From Phelpsiimicrobium sp043802125 (lineage in GTDB: Bacteria; Omnitrophota; Gorgyraeia; Velamenicoccales; Velamenicoccaceae): a stretch of 36,702 nucleotides of DNA. The stretch covers positions 1 to 36,702 of the forward strand of contig JAZDLG010000034.1 of the NCBI GenBank assembly GCA_043802125.1, read 5' to 3'. Positions 22,418 to 31,062 of the stretch are shown here, piece by piece. Each line of letters starts with the position of its first letter. The first letter of the stretch is position 1. The notes beneath the pieces are model-generated. The model had not been told where the DNA came from, searched no databases, and saw only the letters and a program-made list of their open reading frames with translations. Made by a program: the position numbers and the translations under genes.

Positions 22418-23463
22418 CCCCGTTTTTCAACCTCGTTTAATACCTGTTGGACTGAAATAGAACGCATGCATATATTATCCTTGCATTCAAGATTATAGCA
22501 AGGGATTACACACGGTAAATCCTTGTTTTGCAGTATAGAAAAGTCGCCCCGGCCAAAAGGCCCTGTTATCTCTGGCGAAGTCGGCCCAAAAAGCGAGACA
22601 GTCCTGGCCTGCATCGCCATCGCTATATGCAAAGGCCCTGAATCAGCCGATATGACAAGGTCACTTTTGGCAAAAAGGACTCCAAGCTGCTTTAAGGTCG
22701 TAAGGCCGCAGGCGACAAAAGGCTTATGTTTGGCTATAGCCGCTATTTCTTGCGCCAAAGGGTGGTCCATAAAGGACCCGGAGATTATAACGTCAGCATT
22801 GTAATGGCTGATCAGCTCATCAATGACGTTGGCAAAATATTCTTTGGGCCAAAGCTTTAGATTCCAATTGCCTCCGACATGTAAAACGACGATCTTTTTA
22901 CCTGTTCCCAGGCTATGCTTTTGTAAAAAACCGTCTATGAATTTCCTGTCTTCGGAAGAAACAAAAAAATCATAATGCCGCTCCCCATCCGGTATCTTTG
23001 TCTTCACCACAAGGTAATAATAAGTGTCTGCCCTGTGGAGATCTCCTTTTGGCAAAGCCACCCTCTGAGTTAGAAGAAAGTTGCTCTTCTTGTTGGCGTA
23101 GCCTATCCTTTTTTTTATACCTGCTAAAAAAACACAAAGGGTACGCGTCAAAGAGGCGCGCAGGATATAGGCCGTATCAAACCTCCTGCTTCTTAACTCC
23201 GCGATAAGCCTGAACTTGCCGATAAGGCCCTTATGCCGGCCTTCTTCGTCAAACACCATGACCTCATCTAAATAATTGTTCCCCTGCAATAAAGCCCTGC
23301 AGCGCGGCACCACAAGAGCGGCGATATAGGCGCCGGGGAATTTCGCCCTGACGGCCCTGATAGCCGGTGTTGAGAACAATACGTCCCCCAGCCAGTTCAC
23401 TTCAACAACCAGGATGCGCTCTTTAGCCGAAAAATCTTCGCGGCTGCCTTTCGCATTATCCAT
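22396..23463 (-). CDS. GT9 heptosyltransferase-like protein
   Basis: Single-domain GT9 enzyme of 355 residues. It shows VEVNWLGDVLFSTPAIRAVR with the catalytic-type Asp, KRIGYANKK, VVLHVGGNWNLKLWPKEYFA, SADSGPLHIAMAM, LFGPTSPEITGPFG and the C-terminal cysteine cluster CVIPCYNLECKDNICM. This is the WaaC/WaaF/WaaQ-type family that moves heptose from ADP-heptose to the LPS core. The ATG at 23463 shares its A with the stop of the upstream GT4 gene (TGATG); a GTG at 23466 is the alternative. The GT9 family is clear; the acceptor position is unknown. Confidence 0.9.
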   Translation of the reverse strand: MDNAKGSREDFSAKERILVVEVNWLGDVLFSTPAIRAVRAKFPGAYIAALVVPRCRALLQGNNYLDEVMVFDEEGRHKGLIGKFRLIAELRSRRFDTAYILRASLTRTLCVFLAGIKKRIGYANKKSNFLLTQRVALPKGDLHRADTYYYLVVKTKIPDGERHYDFFVSSEDRKFIDGFLQKHSLGTGKKIVVLHVGGNWNLKLWPKEYFANVIDELISHYNADVIISGSFMDHPLAQEIAAIAKHKPFVACGLTTLKQLGVLFAKSDLVISADSGPLHIAMAMQARTVSLFGPTSPEITGPFGRGDFSILQNKDLPCVIPCYNLECKDNICMRSISVQQVLNEVEKRGWLKRLT

Positions 23464-24578
23464 CACTTTATCTCCAAATGACCGCTCGTTGATAAGTAAA
23501 GACGCCGCGTCTTTTGGGCCATAGTATCTAAAGAAAATTTTTCTCTTATGTTCTGCTTCGCCTTTTCAATGAGGCTTTCGGCCAGCGCCTTGTCGTTTAA
23601 GATCTTTGATAGAGACGCGGAAAAAGAACCAACATCGCCGGCCGCGCATAGAAGGCCGGTCTCGCCGTCTTTGATAATAGAAGGGATGCCTCCGACGCGT
23701 GATGCCACCACAGGAACCCCGCTGGCCATAGCCTCTAAGATAGATATTCCCAAACCCTCCTGCAGAGAAGGCATGCAAAAAACATCCATCAGGCTTAATG
23801 CAAGCGAAGTATCGGGCATTGAAGGCCTTATAAAAACGTTATGCTGCAAATTTTTTTCGCGTATAAGGCGCGCGAGCTCAGCGGCTTCGTCTCCGTCGCC
23901 TATAATAAGGAACTGAATATCTTTCCTCGCGCGCATCATGCGTTCGGCAGCCAGGACTAAAACGTTCTGCCCTTTTACGGACGAAAGCCTGCCTATATGG
24001 CCTATCACCTTCTTATCCGGGTCAAGGCCCAGCTTAATTTTCTGCTCCCGGACATCGTCTTTAGAATGATCACGAAACTTCTTTAGATCAATGCCGTTAT
24101 ATATCAACTCAACCCGGGATGGGTCAAGCCTGAAATCATCTATTAAATGCTGCCGGACCTGGTCGCTTATGGCAATGACCTTCTTGCCCCAGCATGGAAA
24201 AAGCCTGCGCGCTATTCGCGGCCTGAAATAACCGTGGCATGTTGAGATATACGGTTTCTTTGTCGCTAAAGACAATAAAGAAGCCAGGACCTGTGTTACG
24301 CGCGTATTCGCATGAAATACATCTATGCCATCGGCCCTTACAATAGGCAATAATCTTAAAAAAGATATGAACATCTTCGGGCTTACCTCGCATTTTGTTG
24401 ATAACGGGACGCGGATATGACGCACGCCGGACGCAATAAGCTCTTTTTCCAAGTCCCCGCCGCGTGACGCGACGACATATTCAAAACCGTCCTTGCCGGC
24501 CAGAGCCTGGCAGAGATTCAGCATATACGCCGTGATGCCGCCGAAATTTACGTGATTCGCCAAAAGTAAAACCTTCAT
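23463..24578 (-). CDS. GT4 glycosyltransferase
   Basis: GT-B fold glycosyltransferase of 371 residues. The N-terminal MKVLLLANHVNFGGITAYML is the acceptor-side glycine loop, STCHGYFRPRIARR and IAISDQVRQHLIDDF follow, then KVIGHIGRLSSVKGQNVLV, and the donor-binding EX7E block EGLGISILEAMASGVPVVAS. It most likely adds a sugar to the LPS core or O-antigen. A longer open frame reaches 24638, but the ATG at 24578 overlaps the TGA of the GT4-GT9 gene (ATGA) and starts at the conserved first strand, so it is preferred. Confidence 0.88.
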   Translation of the reverse strand: MKVLLLANHVNFGGITAYMLNLCQALAGKDGFEYVVASRGGDLEKELIASGVRHIRVPLSTKCEVSPKMFISFLRLLPIVRADGIDVFHANTRVTQVLASLLSLATKKPYISTCHGYFRPRIARRLFPCWGKKVIAISDQVRQHLIDDFRLDPSRVELIYNGIDLKKFRDHSKDDVREQKIKLGLDPDKKVIGHIGRLSSVKGQNVLVLAAERMMRARKDIQFLIIGDGDEAAELARLIREKNLQHNVFIRPSMPDTSLALSLMDVFCMPSLQEGLGISILEAMASGVPVVASRVGGIPSIIKDGETGLLCAAGDVGSFSASLSKILNDKALAESLIEKAKQNIREKFSLDTMAQKTRRLYLSTSGHLEIK

Positions 24579-26656
24579 TTTCTCAACAACTCCTCTACAG
24601 CGGCGAGACAATCTTGGACAGTTATCTTTTCCATGCACTCGTGTTCTTTTTTTCTACAGGTACCTTTATAACAAGGCACACAGGCCTTCTGCAACACCAC
24701 AGACGAACTCTGTAAAGGCAAATGCCTGGCGGAATACGTAGGCCCAAAAAATGCCACAAAAGGGACTCCGGCCGCTGCAGCCACATGCATGGGTGCCGAA
24801 TCGCCCGTAACATAACAATCGCATTTTTTTATAAGGCTTGCCAGTTGCATTAAGGTAGTTCGGCCTACGGAACACAGAGGCTCTGCCTTCATCTCTTTTA
24901 ATATCTTTTTCGCTGTTGTAGCGTCATGGACGCTCCCCGTCAAAATAACGCGGTAACCTTTAGCTATCAGCTGGTCGCATAGTTGAGCGAACCTTCTGTA
25001 TGGCCAGCGCTTGCTCTGCCATCGCGGGCTTGAGCCTATATTGACCCCTATGAGCTTTTTTTCGGATGCCGGCTGGGATAAAAATGCTTCGGCGAATTTA
25101 TTATCCTCTGCCGAAGGCCACAGCTCCAATGCCTCGCCGTTATAATCAATGCCCAACATCTTTAAAACGCGGAATTGATGCTCTACAGGGCCGACAAGGC
25201 CGGGAGTATCTTTTATCGCGTGGTTTAAAAGAAAGCTGAACTTACCGTTGTCATAGCCATAGCGCCGGGCGCTAAAAGTAGCGTAGCTTAAGATATGGCT
25301 CTTCTTGTTATTCTGAAGGTCAATTACAAGATCAAACCTGCGGCGCATTAGTTTCCTGGCTAACCTGTATACCCCGCGCCAGCCTTTATCTTTATTTTTA
25401 ATATCATAGACGATCAACTCATCAATATAGGGGCAGCGCCCAAAGGCATCCTTAGCCTGCATCCCCACAAGACAAACAACCTTTGAAGAAGGAAATTTTG
25501 ACTTTAGCGCCTTAAAAGAAGGAATAGATAAAATGGCATCCCCTATTGCGCTGATCTTAATGACCAATATACGCGGCTGCGTCAGGGCTTCCTCATATAC
25601 TCTTATGGTATCGTCAGCCATTTTCGTAAGAGAGAACTTTTCTTCCACTTTTTTTCTGGCGTTAGCGGCAAGCCTGCCGGCAAAAGGCTCATCTCGCAAG
25701 ATCTTCAAAACGGCATCAGCCATGCCGTCTGAATCTTTGGGATATACGAGAAGCCCGTTTACCTGATCGTCAATGATCTCAACGACTCCCCCAACCTTTG
25801 TGGCGACGACCGGCACGCCGCTGGCCTGGGCTTCTACGATGACCCGGCCAAAAGATTCCTCAGCTATGGAAGGCATTACCAAACAATCCAGGCCGGAAAG
25901 GATCTCCGGGATATCGCGCCTATTCCCCAGGAAAGAAACGCAATGCGACAAACCCAAACGCCTCATCCAGACTTCCAGCTCCTCCATGTAGGAGTCTTTG
26001 CCGGCAGAGACTCCTCCTACGATCAATGCCTTGACTGACGAAGCAGACCGAAGGATCTTAGCCATGGCCTTCAAAAAATAGATCTGCCCCTTGATAGGCG
26101 TGATCCTGCCAATGACGCCCACGACGAATTCTTTGCCCCTGCGCTCTTTAAGGCCCCTAAAGGCGTATCTTTCCAGGTCCACACTCCTCGGTATAAGGCG
26201 GATATTCTCATACGGCACGCCAAAATCCTCTATCATGTGTTTGCCTATAACTGAACTCGGCACAATTGTATACTTGCCCTGCCCCATCATATAGCTAAAA
26301 ATATGCCTGCTGTAATGGCCGTGCGCAGTAGTCAATAATACCGCGTTCGCTCTCCGCGTGGCCATAAAACCGACCCAGGCAGGCACACGGGAACGCGCGT
26401 GAACGATATCTATCTTCTCTTGCCGGATGATCTCGGCGACTTTTCCGGCGGCCTTTAACATGATCCAAAAAGCCTTGCTATCCACCGGCAATGTATAGTG
26501 CCTTATGCCGCAGTTCTCAAGCTCCCTGACCAATTCGCCGCCACCCGAGATAACCACACAGCCATGGCCGTTTTTAACAAGGTATTTGGCGAGATCAACA
26601 GTGCCGGTTTCAACCCCGCCGACGTTAAGTTGAGGCAAGATCTGTAAAATATTCAT
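24575..26656 (-). CDS. Bifunctional GT4-GT9 fusion glycosyltransferase
   Basis: The 693-residue protein joins a GT4 domain (about 1-358; MNILQILPQLNVGGVETGTV, FVVGVIGRITPIKGQIYFL, EESFGRVIVEAQASGVPVVA) to a GT9 heptosyltransferase-like domain (from about 362; ILVIKISAIGDAILSIPSFK, GVNIGSSPRWQSKRWPYRRF, TGDSAPMHVAAAAGVPF, cysteine cluster CVPCYKGTCRKKEHEC). The ATG at 26656 overlaps the stop of a 52-codon ORF (TAATG); an upstream TTG at 26671 is unlikely. The fusion implies two consecutive sugar additions during core assembly. In the GT9 half the usual DSGP motif reads DSAP. Confidence 0.85.
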   Translation of the reverse strand: MNILQILPQLNVGGVETGTVDLAKYLVKNGHGCVVISGGGELVRELENCGIRHYTLPVDSKAFWIMLKAAGKVAEIIRQEKIDIVHARSRVPAWVGFMATRRANAVLLTTAHGHYSRHIFSYMMGQGKYTIVPSSVIGKHMIEDFGVPYENIRLIPRSVDLERYAFRGLKERRGKEFVVGVIGRITPIKGQIYFLKAMAKILRSASSVKALIVGGVSAGKDSYMEELEVWMRRLGLSHCVSFLGNRRDIPEILSGLDCLVMPSIAEESFGRVIVEAQASGVPVVATKVGGVVEIIDDQVNGLLVYPKDSDGMADAVLKILRDEPFAGRLAANARKKVEEKFSLTKMADDTIRVYEEALTQPRILVIKISAIGDAILSIPSFKALKSKFPSSKVVCLVGMQAKDAFGRCPYIDELIVYDIKNKDKGWRGVYRLARKLMRRRFDLVIDLQNNKKSHILSYATFSARRYGYDNGKFSFLLNHAIKDTPGLVGPVEHQFRVLKMLGIDYNGEALELWPSAEDNKFAEAFLSQPASEKKLIGVNIGSSPRWQSKRWPYRRFAQLCDQLIAKGYRVILTGSVHDATTAKKILKEMKAEPLCSVGRTTLMQLASLIKKCDCYVTGDSAPMHVAAAAGVPFVAFFGPTYSARHLPLQSSSVVLQKACVPCYKGTCRKKEHECMEKITVQDCLAAVEELLRK

Positions 26657-26814
26657 TAAATGAGCCCACAATTTGCGGAGCGTTTGTTGCGACGTAAGTT
26701 GTCAGGGCGAATTTTGAGCACCGTAATGTCTATGCAGCGAAATCCCGCGCAAGCGGGAACTACTGTGCCTACGAAGTGGTTAGGCATCAGTATCATATGC
26801 AGGTTATTTTCCAT
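26656..26814 (-). CDS. 52-codon ORF coupled at both ends; transposase-like first motif (possible remnant)
   Basis: An ORF of exactly 53 codons including stop begins at the ATG of the TAATG that ends the LpxL-ELM1 gene and stops at the TAA of the TAATG that starts the GT4-GT9 gene. The product begins MENNLHMILMPNHFVG and continues TVVPACAGFRCIDITVLK. ILMPNHF resembles the MPNHF/H block of Y1/REP-associated tyrosine transposases, where HxH or similar residues bind metal; the similarity is short and ends where repeat copy 4 begins. It may be a remnant joined to a repeat, a coupling peptide, or chance. There is no clear Shine-Dalgarno; translation would rely on termination-reinitiation. Confidence 0.35.
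   Translation of the reverse strand: MENNLHMILMPNHFVGTVVPACAGFRCIDITVLKIRPDNLRRNKRSANCGLI
26715..26758 (+). repeat. Truncated repeat copy 4, opposite orientation
   Basis: On the plus strand TTTGAGCACCGTAATGTC resembles the start of copy 3 (TTTGAGCACCTTAATGTG). It is followed by GCAGCGAAAT and the hairpin TCCCGC-GCAA-GCGGGA (26743-26758). The first hairpin of the family is missing. A separate hairpin tgccta...taggca (26766-26786) lies next to it. It is the only copy found in reverse orientation, which argues against a role tied to one transcription direction. Confidence 0.6.
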
Positions 26815-28745
26815 TATAGGATCTTTCTCAAGCCTTCTAATATCTGCGATTTTGCATCCAGGATCTGCGGTTTTGGTTTCTCTGAAACGATCCAGGACAG
26901 CTTATCGTAAATATCATTCAATTTAAGCAGGTATATATATTGTTTGCCGGCCAGAAAATTAAGATATCTTCTGACTTTATTGTTTTCTGTCCTTGAGCGA
27001 GGTTCAAATACGACCACGTGCTTACCCGAAGCCACGGCCTCAGAGACCATGGATATGCTCTCGCCCGAAACGATCACAATGTCGCAAAGATAAAAGATGC
27101 CGCCCACAGTTCCCTGCGGGTTATCTTCGGCCGCAACTACAAAAAGTTTAACGCGGGGATCGTTTTTAAAACAGTTTTTCAAGGCGAGCGCGACATCCAT
27201 AGGCGTCCGGCGGGAAGTGGTAAGAAACAAATGGCCGTCAAGATCGTCTAAGGCCTTTTTGAGCTGGCCGCACAAGAAGGCCGCCATATCCTCAGTCAGT
27301 TTATAGTTTTTGGAGTTCCCTCCGATCAAAACGCCGATCTTTAATTTGCCGCTTAATGCCTCTTCGTTCAGAGCCGGATAAAGCGATGCAAGAATTTCAA
27401 AATCGCGTTTTATGGACTCAATGCCCACCGAATTCAAAGACCCCACGGTCACCAGGACGTTAGCTAAAGAAGGCGGGCGGTCATGCTCCGGCATTATCAC
27501 TATGTCAAAGCGCCCCACAGGCAATATGCCCGGCCTCATTACTGCCACAGACTTCGCGTCATCTTGAATGCCAATAGCCAGATTGACGACAGCAGGCAAA
27601 GCCCCCGCGGAAACTACCATATCGTAACAGTGATGCGCCATATTCCGGAGCATCTCCTTTTTGAAAAAAAAGGGCAGGCACGCCAGCGCCGCCCTGGCTC
27701 CGAACAACAGGCCGATAAGCGAAAGCGCGTGGTTAAAACGGCGGCGCAGATATTCAAGGACAACGACGTCGCTCTTGACCTGAAAACCTGCGAGCCTTAC
27801 CATATCTACTACGGCCAGGGATTGTTTAATATGCCCGATCTTTCCGTCGCTAAGGACGAGAATATTCTTCTGAGGCGAATACTTCCACCTCTTATAAGAC
27901 CACAGATACTCTTCGGGGTAGCGTGTTATCCAATGCTCAAAGGCCTTATTTATATTCGTCAGGTTCGTTTGAAGGTCAAGCCCTGCGTCAGCGCTCCTTA
28001 TCAATTCATAAGGCTTAAAATACATCTCGTGATACGGCCCGCTGGTCCTGCGCATAAAAGCGAGGACTATTTTAGAACCCAGCTTCCGGGAAAGCCGAAC
28101 ACTCCCCACAGGCGTCATGGCCGGCTTTCCAAAAAATTCTATCGGGATGCCTTCTTTGCCTCCGTGGTCAGCCACTACGCCCAGCATATTGTTACCGGTC
28201 AAATGCTCAACCATTTTTTTTAATTCATCCACCCTGATCACATGGCATTTCTTGGATTCCCTTAAAAAATTTAAGAAAGCATCTAACCTCTTGTGGCGGG
28301 CCTGCGGTTGAGCTAACATCGCGTATGCGCTTTTATCAGAGAATAACATGGCGCAGGCGATATTTGACAACTCCCAGCTTCCCGCGTGGGAACCCAAAAA
28401 GATGATGCCGCGGCCGGATAACAACGCCTCTTCAACAACCGGCTTATCCGGGATACGGATGTATTTCCTGACGTAACACTCATCAACATAAGGCAGATAG
28501 AGCGCCTCCATAAAATTCTGGGCAAACCTCTGATACATCTGTTTTAAGATGGCCTTCAACGCGCGTTGCCCTTTGATGCCGAAAGCGAGTTTTAAATTCG
28601 CGCAGGCTCTCACGTTCTTTTTGCCTGCCACATAATAATAGGCCCACCCTAAAGATCTGGCGACAAAAAGCCAGGCCGCGATAGGCAAGAACCTTAAAAA
28701 AAAGACAACGATCCTAAGGGCGATATAAAGTATGTAATCTGCCAC
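26814..28745 (-). CDS. LpxL-type lipid A acyltransferase fused to an ELM1-like domain
   Basis: The 643-residue protein has an N-terminal membrane anchor (about 5-38) and a LpxL/HtrB-type acyltransferase domain (about 40-290) with the catalytic HX4E motif GSHAGSWE (His120, Glu125), ADHGGKEGIPIEFFGKPA and the terminal YLWSYKRWKYSP. From about 293 it continues as an ELM1-like (DUF1022) GT-B-fold domain: NILVLSDGKIGHIKQSLAVV, VMRPGILPVGRFDIVIMPEHD, GVLIGGNSKNYKLTE, VSGESISMVSEAVASGKHVV. The first half should add a secondary acyl chain to lipid A; the role of the second is unknown but may be a glycosyltransferase. It uses a GTG start at 28745 within the lpxK end (32-base overlap), after an AGAGG sequence. 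Confidence 0.82.
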   Translation of the reverse strand: MADYILYIALRIVVFFLRFLPIAAWLFVARSLGWAYYYVAGKKNVRACANLKLAFGIKGQRALKAILKQMYQRFAQNFMEALYLPYVDECYVRKYIRIPDKPVVEEALLSGRGIIFLGSHAGSWELSNIACAMLFSDKSAYAMLAQPQARHKRLDAFLNFLRESKKCHVIRVDELKKMVEHLTGNNMLGVVADHGGKEGIPIEFFGKPAMTPVGSVRLSRKLGSKIVLAFMRRTSGPYHEMYFKPYELIRSADAGLDLQTNLTNINKAFEHWITRYPEEYLWSYKRWKYSPQKNILVLSDGKIGHIKQSLAVVDMVRLAGFQVKSDVVVLEYLRRRFNHALSLIGLLFGARAALACLPFFFKKEMLRNMAHHCYDMVVSAGALPAVVNLAIGIQDDAKSVAVMRPGILPVGRFDIVIMPEHDRPPSLANVLVTVGSLNSVGIESIKRDFEILASLYPALNEEALSGKLKIGVLIGGNSKNYKLTEDMAAFLCGQLKKALDDLDGHLFLTTSRRTPMDVALALKNCFKNDPRVKLFVVAAEDNPQGTVGGIFYLCDIVIVSGESISMVSEAVASGKHVVVFEPRSRTENNKVRRYLNFLAGKQYIYLLKLNDIYDKLSWIVSEKPKPQILDAKSQILEGLRKIL

Positions 28746-29802
28746 TTAACGCCTCTTCTCCTTCTACGATCTTAAGCGCGATCTTTAAAACAAAAATATC
28801 CACTCCCGGGTCTTGCTCTAAAACAAATCTCGACAAGCGCATTGCATCTTTCTCAGTCGTCACGATCGTTCTTATTTTTGCGTCTCTGCACCGCAAAGCC
28901 GCATCAGTTATTTCGGCCGGGCTATAGTGATGATGATCATCAAAAAATACCTTTAAAGAAATGTTAGCGCCCAGATCCCTGACGGTCTTTAAAAAAGAGA
29001 ATGGATTCGCGATGCCTGCCAATAAACAGACATCTTTGTTCTTGAGGGTTTCAAGAAATTCCTTCCTGTTTTTTTTCAAATCATATAAAGATTCCGGGAC
29101 ATAAAATGCTTTTAACACAAGAGCAGCCGGGTTTAAGCGGTTCAAAAAAGACCTGAGTTCCCCTATCATGTATTCGGATGCTTCATCGCAGCGCGTCAGG
29201 CAAAAACAATCAGCCCTTTTTAAAGAACTAAGCGGCTCGCGCAAATGGCCCAACGGTAGAATGAACTTATTGCCAAAAGGAGAGCTCGCGTCTATGGTAA
29301 CGATATCCAAGTCTCTTTTTAATCTAAAATACTGGAAGCCGTCATCAAGTATGACCGTATCAACGGCCTTCTCCTTTTCCAGTTGCCCAGCAAGAAGGGC
29401 GCGGTCCTTATCGGCAAGCACATCAATGCCTTCGCCGCAAGCCGCTTTTAGCATACTCGCCTCATCCCCCATGGCATGATATTCTGTAGAACCCATGCTG
29501 TCATTTTGCCTAGGCCTTTTATATCCCCTAAGTAAAATAGCCACCCGATGGCCTTCTGACCTCAGGCGCTTTGCCAGATACGCCGCAAAAGGAGTCTTAC
29601 CTGTGCCGCCCAAGGTGATATTCCCTATGCTGATAACTTTAGGGCCGGACCTGTAGGACTTAAAAATGCCGATCCTGTAAAAAAATCCCCGCGCAAAAAG
29701 AAGGAGAGCGAAAACGCATGACAAAAGGAACAATAACGGCCAAAGAACGATATAAGCCGAAGTCAGTTTGTTTTGCGTGTAGAAGATCTTTAACCCATTC
29801 AT
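28714..29802 (-). CDS. lpxK: Tetraacyldisaccharide 4'-kinase
   Basis: Inner-membrane kinase that phosphorylates the 4' position of the lipid A disaccharide, giving lipid IVA. It has an N-terminal membrane segment (about 18-40), the P-loop GGTGKTPFAAYL (Gly65-Pro71 region), LLRGYKR, DEASMLKAA, VILDDGFQYFRLKRDLDIV and LLAGIANPFSFLKTV. The 362-residue length is somewhat longer than E. coli LpxK (328). ATGA overlap with waaA shows coupling. With waaA and the LpxL-like gene it covers three consecutive late steps of Kdo-lipid A formation. Confidence 0.95.
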   Translation of the reverse strand: MNGLKIFYTQNKLTSAYIVLWPLLFLLSCVFALLLFARGFFYRIGIFKSYRSGPKVISIGNITLGGTGKTPFAAYLAKRLRSEGHRVAILLRGYKRPRQNDSMGSTEYHAMGDEASMLKAACGEGIDVLADKDRALLAGQLEKEKAVDTVILDDGFQYFRLKRDLDIVTIDASSPFGNKFILPLGHLREPLSSLKRADCFCLTRCDEASEYMIGELRSFLNRLNPAALVLKAFYVPESLYDLKKNRKEFLETLKNKDVCLLAGIANPFSFLKTVRDLGANISLKVFFDDHHHYSPAEITDAALRCRDAKIRTIVTTEKDAMRLSRFVLEQDPGVDIFVLKIALKIVEGEEALSGRLHTLYRP

Positions 29803-31061
29803 GTTACAACCTTCTTTATCTCGGCAAAAGTCCGCAGCGCTGCGCCCTTGTTCTTATCCAAAAGCCCGCGCGCGCGTTGGCCCAATGCCTTCCTCTCTGG
29901 CTCATCGGCGAGCAAACGCCGCAATTCATATTCCAGGCCTGCTGCGCTGTCCACCTCCAAGGCGGCTTTTTCACTGATAAAAATATCCCTGATCTCCTTA
30001 AAATTCCCCATGTATTTGCCGAATATTACGGGCTTGGAGAATAGCGCCGGTTCTATAGGGTTATGGCCGCCTTTGTTGACAAGGCTTCCTCCCACGAAAG
30101 CGATATCACAGAACTTATACAAAGAGTTCAGGTCGCCTATTGTATCCAGCAAGACCACGACACTTGAGTTCAAACTCTTCAGGTTTGAAAAATACGCTGC
30201 CTCTAATCCTTGTAGTTTAACCATCCGCCGGATCTTATCTACCCTCTGGACATGACGCGGCGCTATAAGCAGCCTTAAATTATTAAAATCTTTTCGCAGC
30301 GAAGCATAGATACCAAGCAGCACTTCCTCTTCATTCTCGTGCGTGCTGCCGGCGATCAAAAGAAAAGAATCGCCCATAAGGCCCTTTAGCCGCGCTATCG
30401 CGCCGGACTCTGTGACGCAAGATGAAATATCAAATTTTATATTCCCCGTCCTTTTTACCCTCTCACTGCTTGCGCCCAACGCCGTTATCCTATCCACAGC
30501 AACATCGGTCTGCATGCAGAACAGGTCAACATCGTTTAAAATTGGCGCGAGGATAGGCCTTATCCTCTGATAACCACCGTAAGAATTATCCGATATCCTG
30601 CCGTTAGCCACCACGACGCGGCAACCCCTTGATTTACTCAAACGTATCAGATTAGGCCATATCTCGGTCTCCATAATGACCAAGAGCGACGGACGTATGG
30701 CAGACAGAAATTTATTGACGACAAACGAGATGTCTAAAGGCGCGTAAAAGATCAACTCAGGCTCTTTTAATATTTTGCGCAGGAGCTCGTATCCCGTAGG
30801 CGTCACTGTGGAAACGATGATCTTCTTTTCAGGCCAGCTCTCCCTGAACAATCTCACCAAAGATTCGCATGCCCGCGCTTCTCCGACGCTCACCGCGTGC
30901 ACCCAGATAACGTCTTTGCCTTGTATTTCTTTAAAAAGATCATTCTTAAAAAATCCGAGCCTTACAAATAAGCGCCGATGCACCCTTCCGCGCAAGGCAT
31001 AGAACGGCAGATAGATCAAGGCCGCGATAATTATCAACAGGTCATAGAAAAAATAGAACAT
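29799..31061 (-). CDS. waaA: Kdo transferase (3-deoxy-D-manno-octulosonic acid transferase, GT30)
   Basis: Transfers Kdo from CMP-Kdo to lipid IVA at the inner membrane. The N-terminus has a membrane anchor (about 3-22) followed by IWVHAVSVGEARA with the catalytic-type Glu61. Further blocks are VSTVTPTGYELL, ETEIWPNLI, LLIAGSTHENEEEVLL, LLIAPRHVQRV, FVGGSLVNKGGHNPIEPALF and GKYMGNFKEI, all typical of KdtA. The ATG at 31061 lies one base after the xerC stop and behind CGAGGG; the longer frame to 31088 lies inside xerC. Length 420 is normal. Whether it adds one, two or more Kdo units cannot be told. Confidence 0.95.
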   Translation of the reverse strand: MFYFFYDLLIIIAALIYLPFYALRGRVHRRLFVRLGFFKNDLFKEIQGKDVIWVHAVSVGEARACESLVRLFRESWPEKKIIVSTVTPTGYELLRKILKEPELIFYAPLDISFVVNKFLSAIRPSLLVIMETEIWPNLIRLSKSRGCRVVVANGRISDNSYGGYQRIRPILAPILNDVDLFCMQTDVAVDRITALGASSERVKRTGNIKFDISSCVTESGAIARLKGLMGDSFLLIAGSTHENEEEVLLGIYASLRKDFNNLRLLIAPRHVQRVDKIRRMVKLQGLEAAYFSNLKSLNSSVVVLLDTIGDLNSLYKFCDIAFVGGSLVNKGGHNPIEPALFSKPVIFGKYMGNFKEIRDIFISEKAALEVDSAAGLEYELRRLLADEPERKALGQRARGLLDKNKGAALRTFAEIKKVVT

Positions 31062-31062
31062 A

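Noticed and set aside
27483..28223. 246-codon plus-strand ORF opposite the LpxL-ELM1 gene
   Set aside because: Antisense to conserved coding sequence; its translation shows no domain and no start signal.
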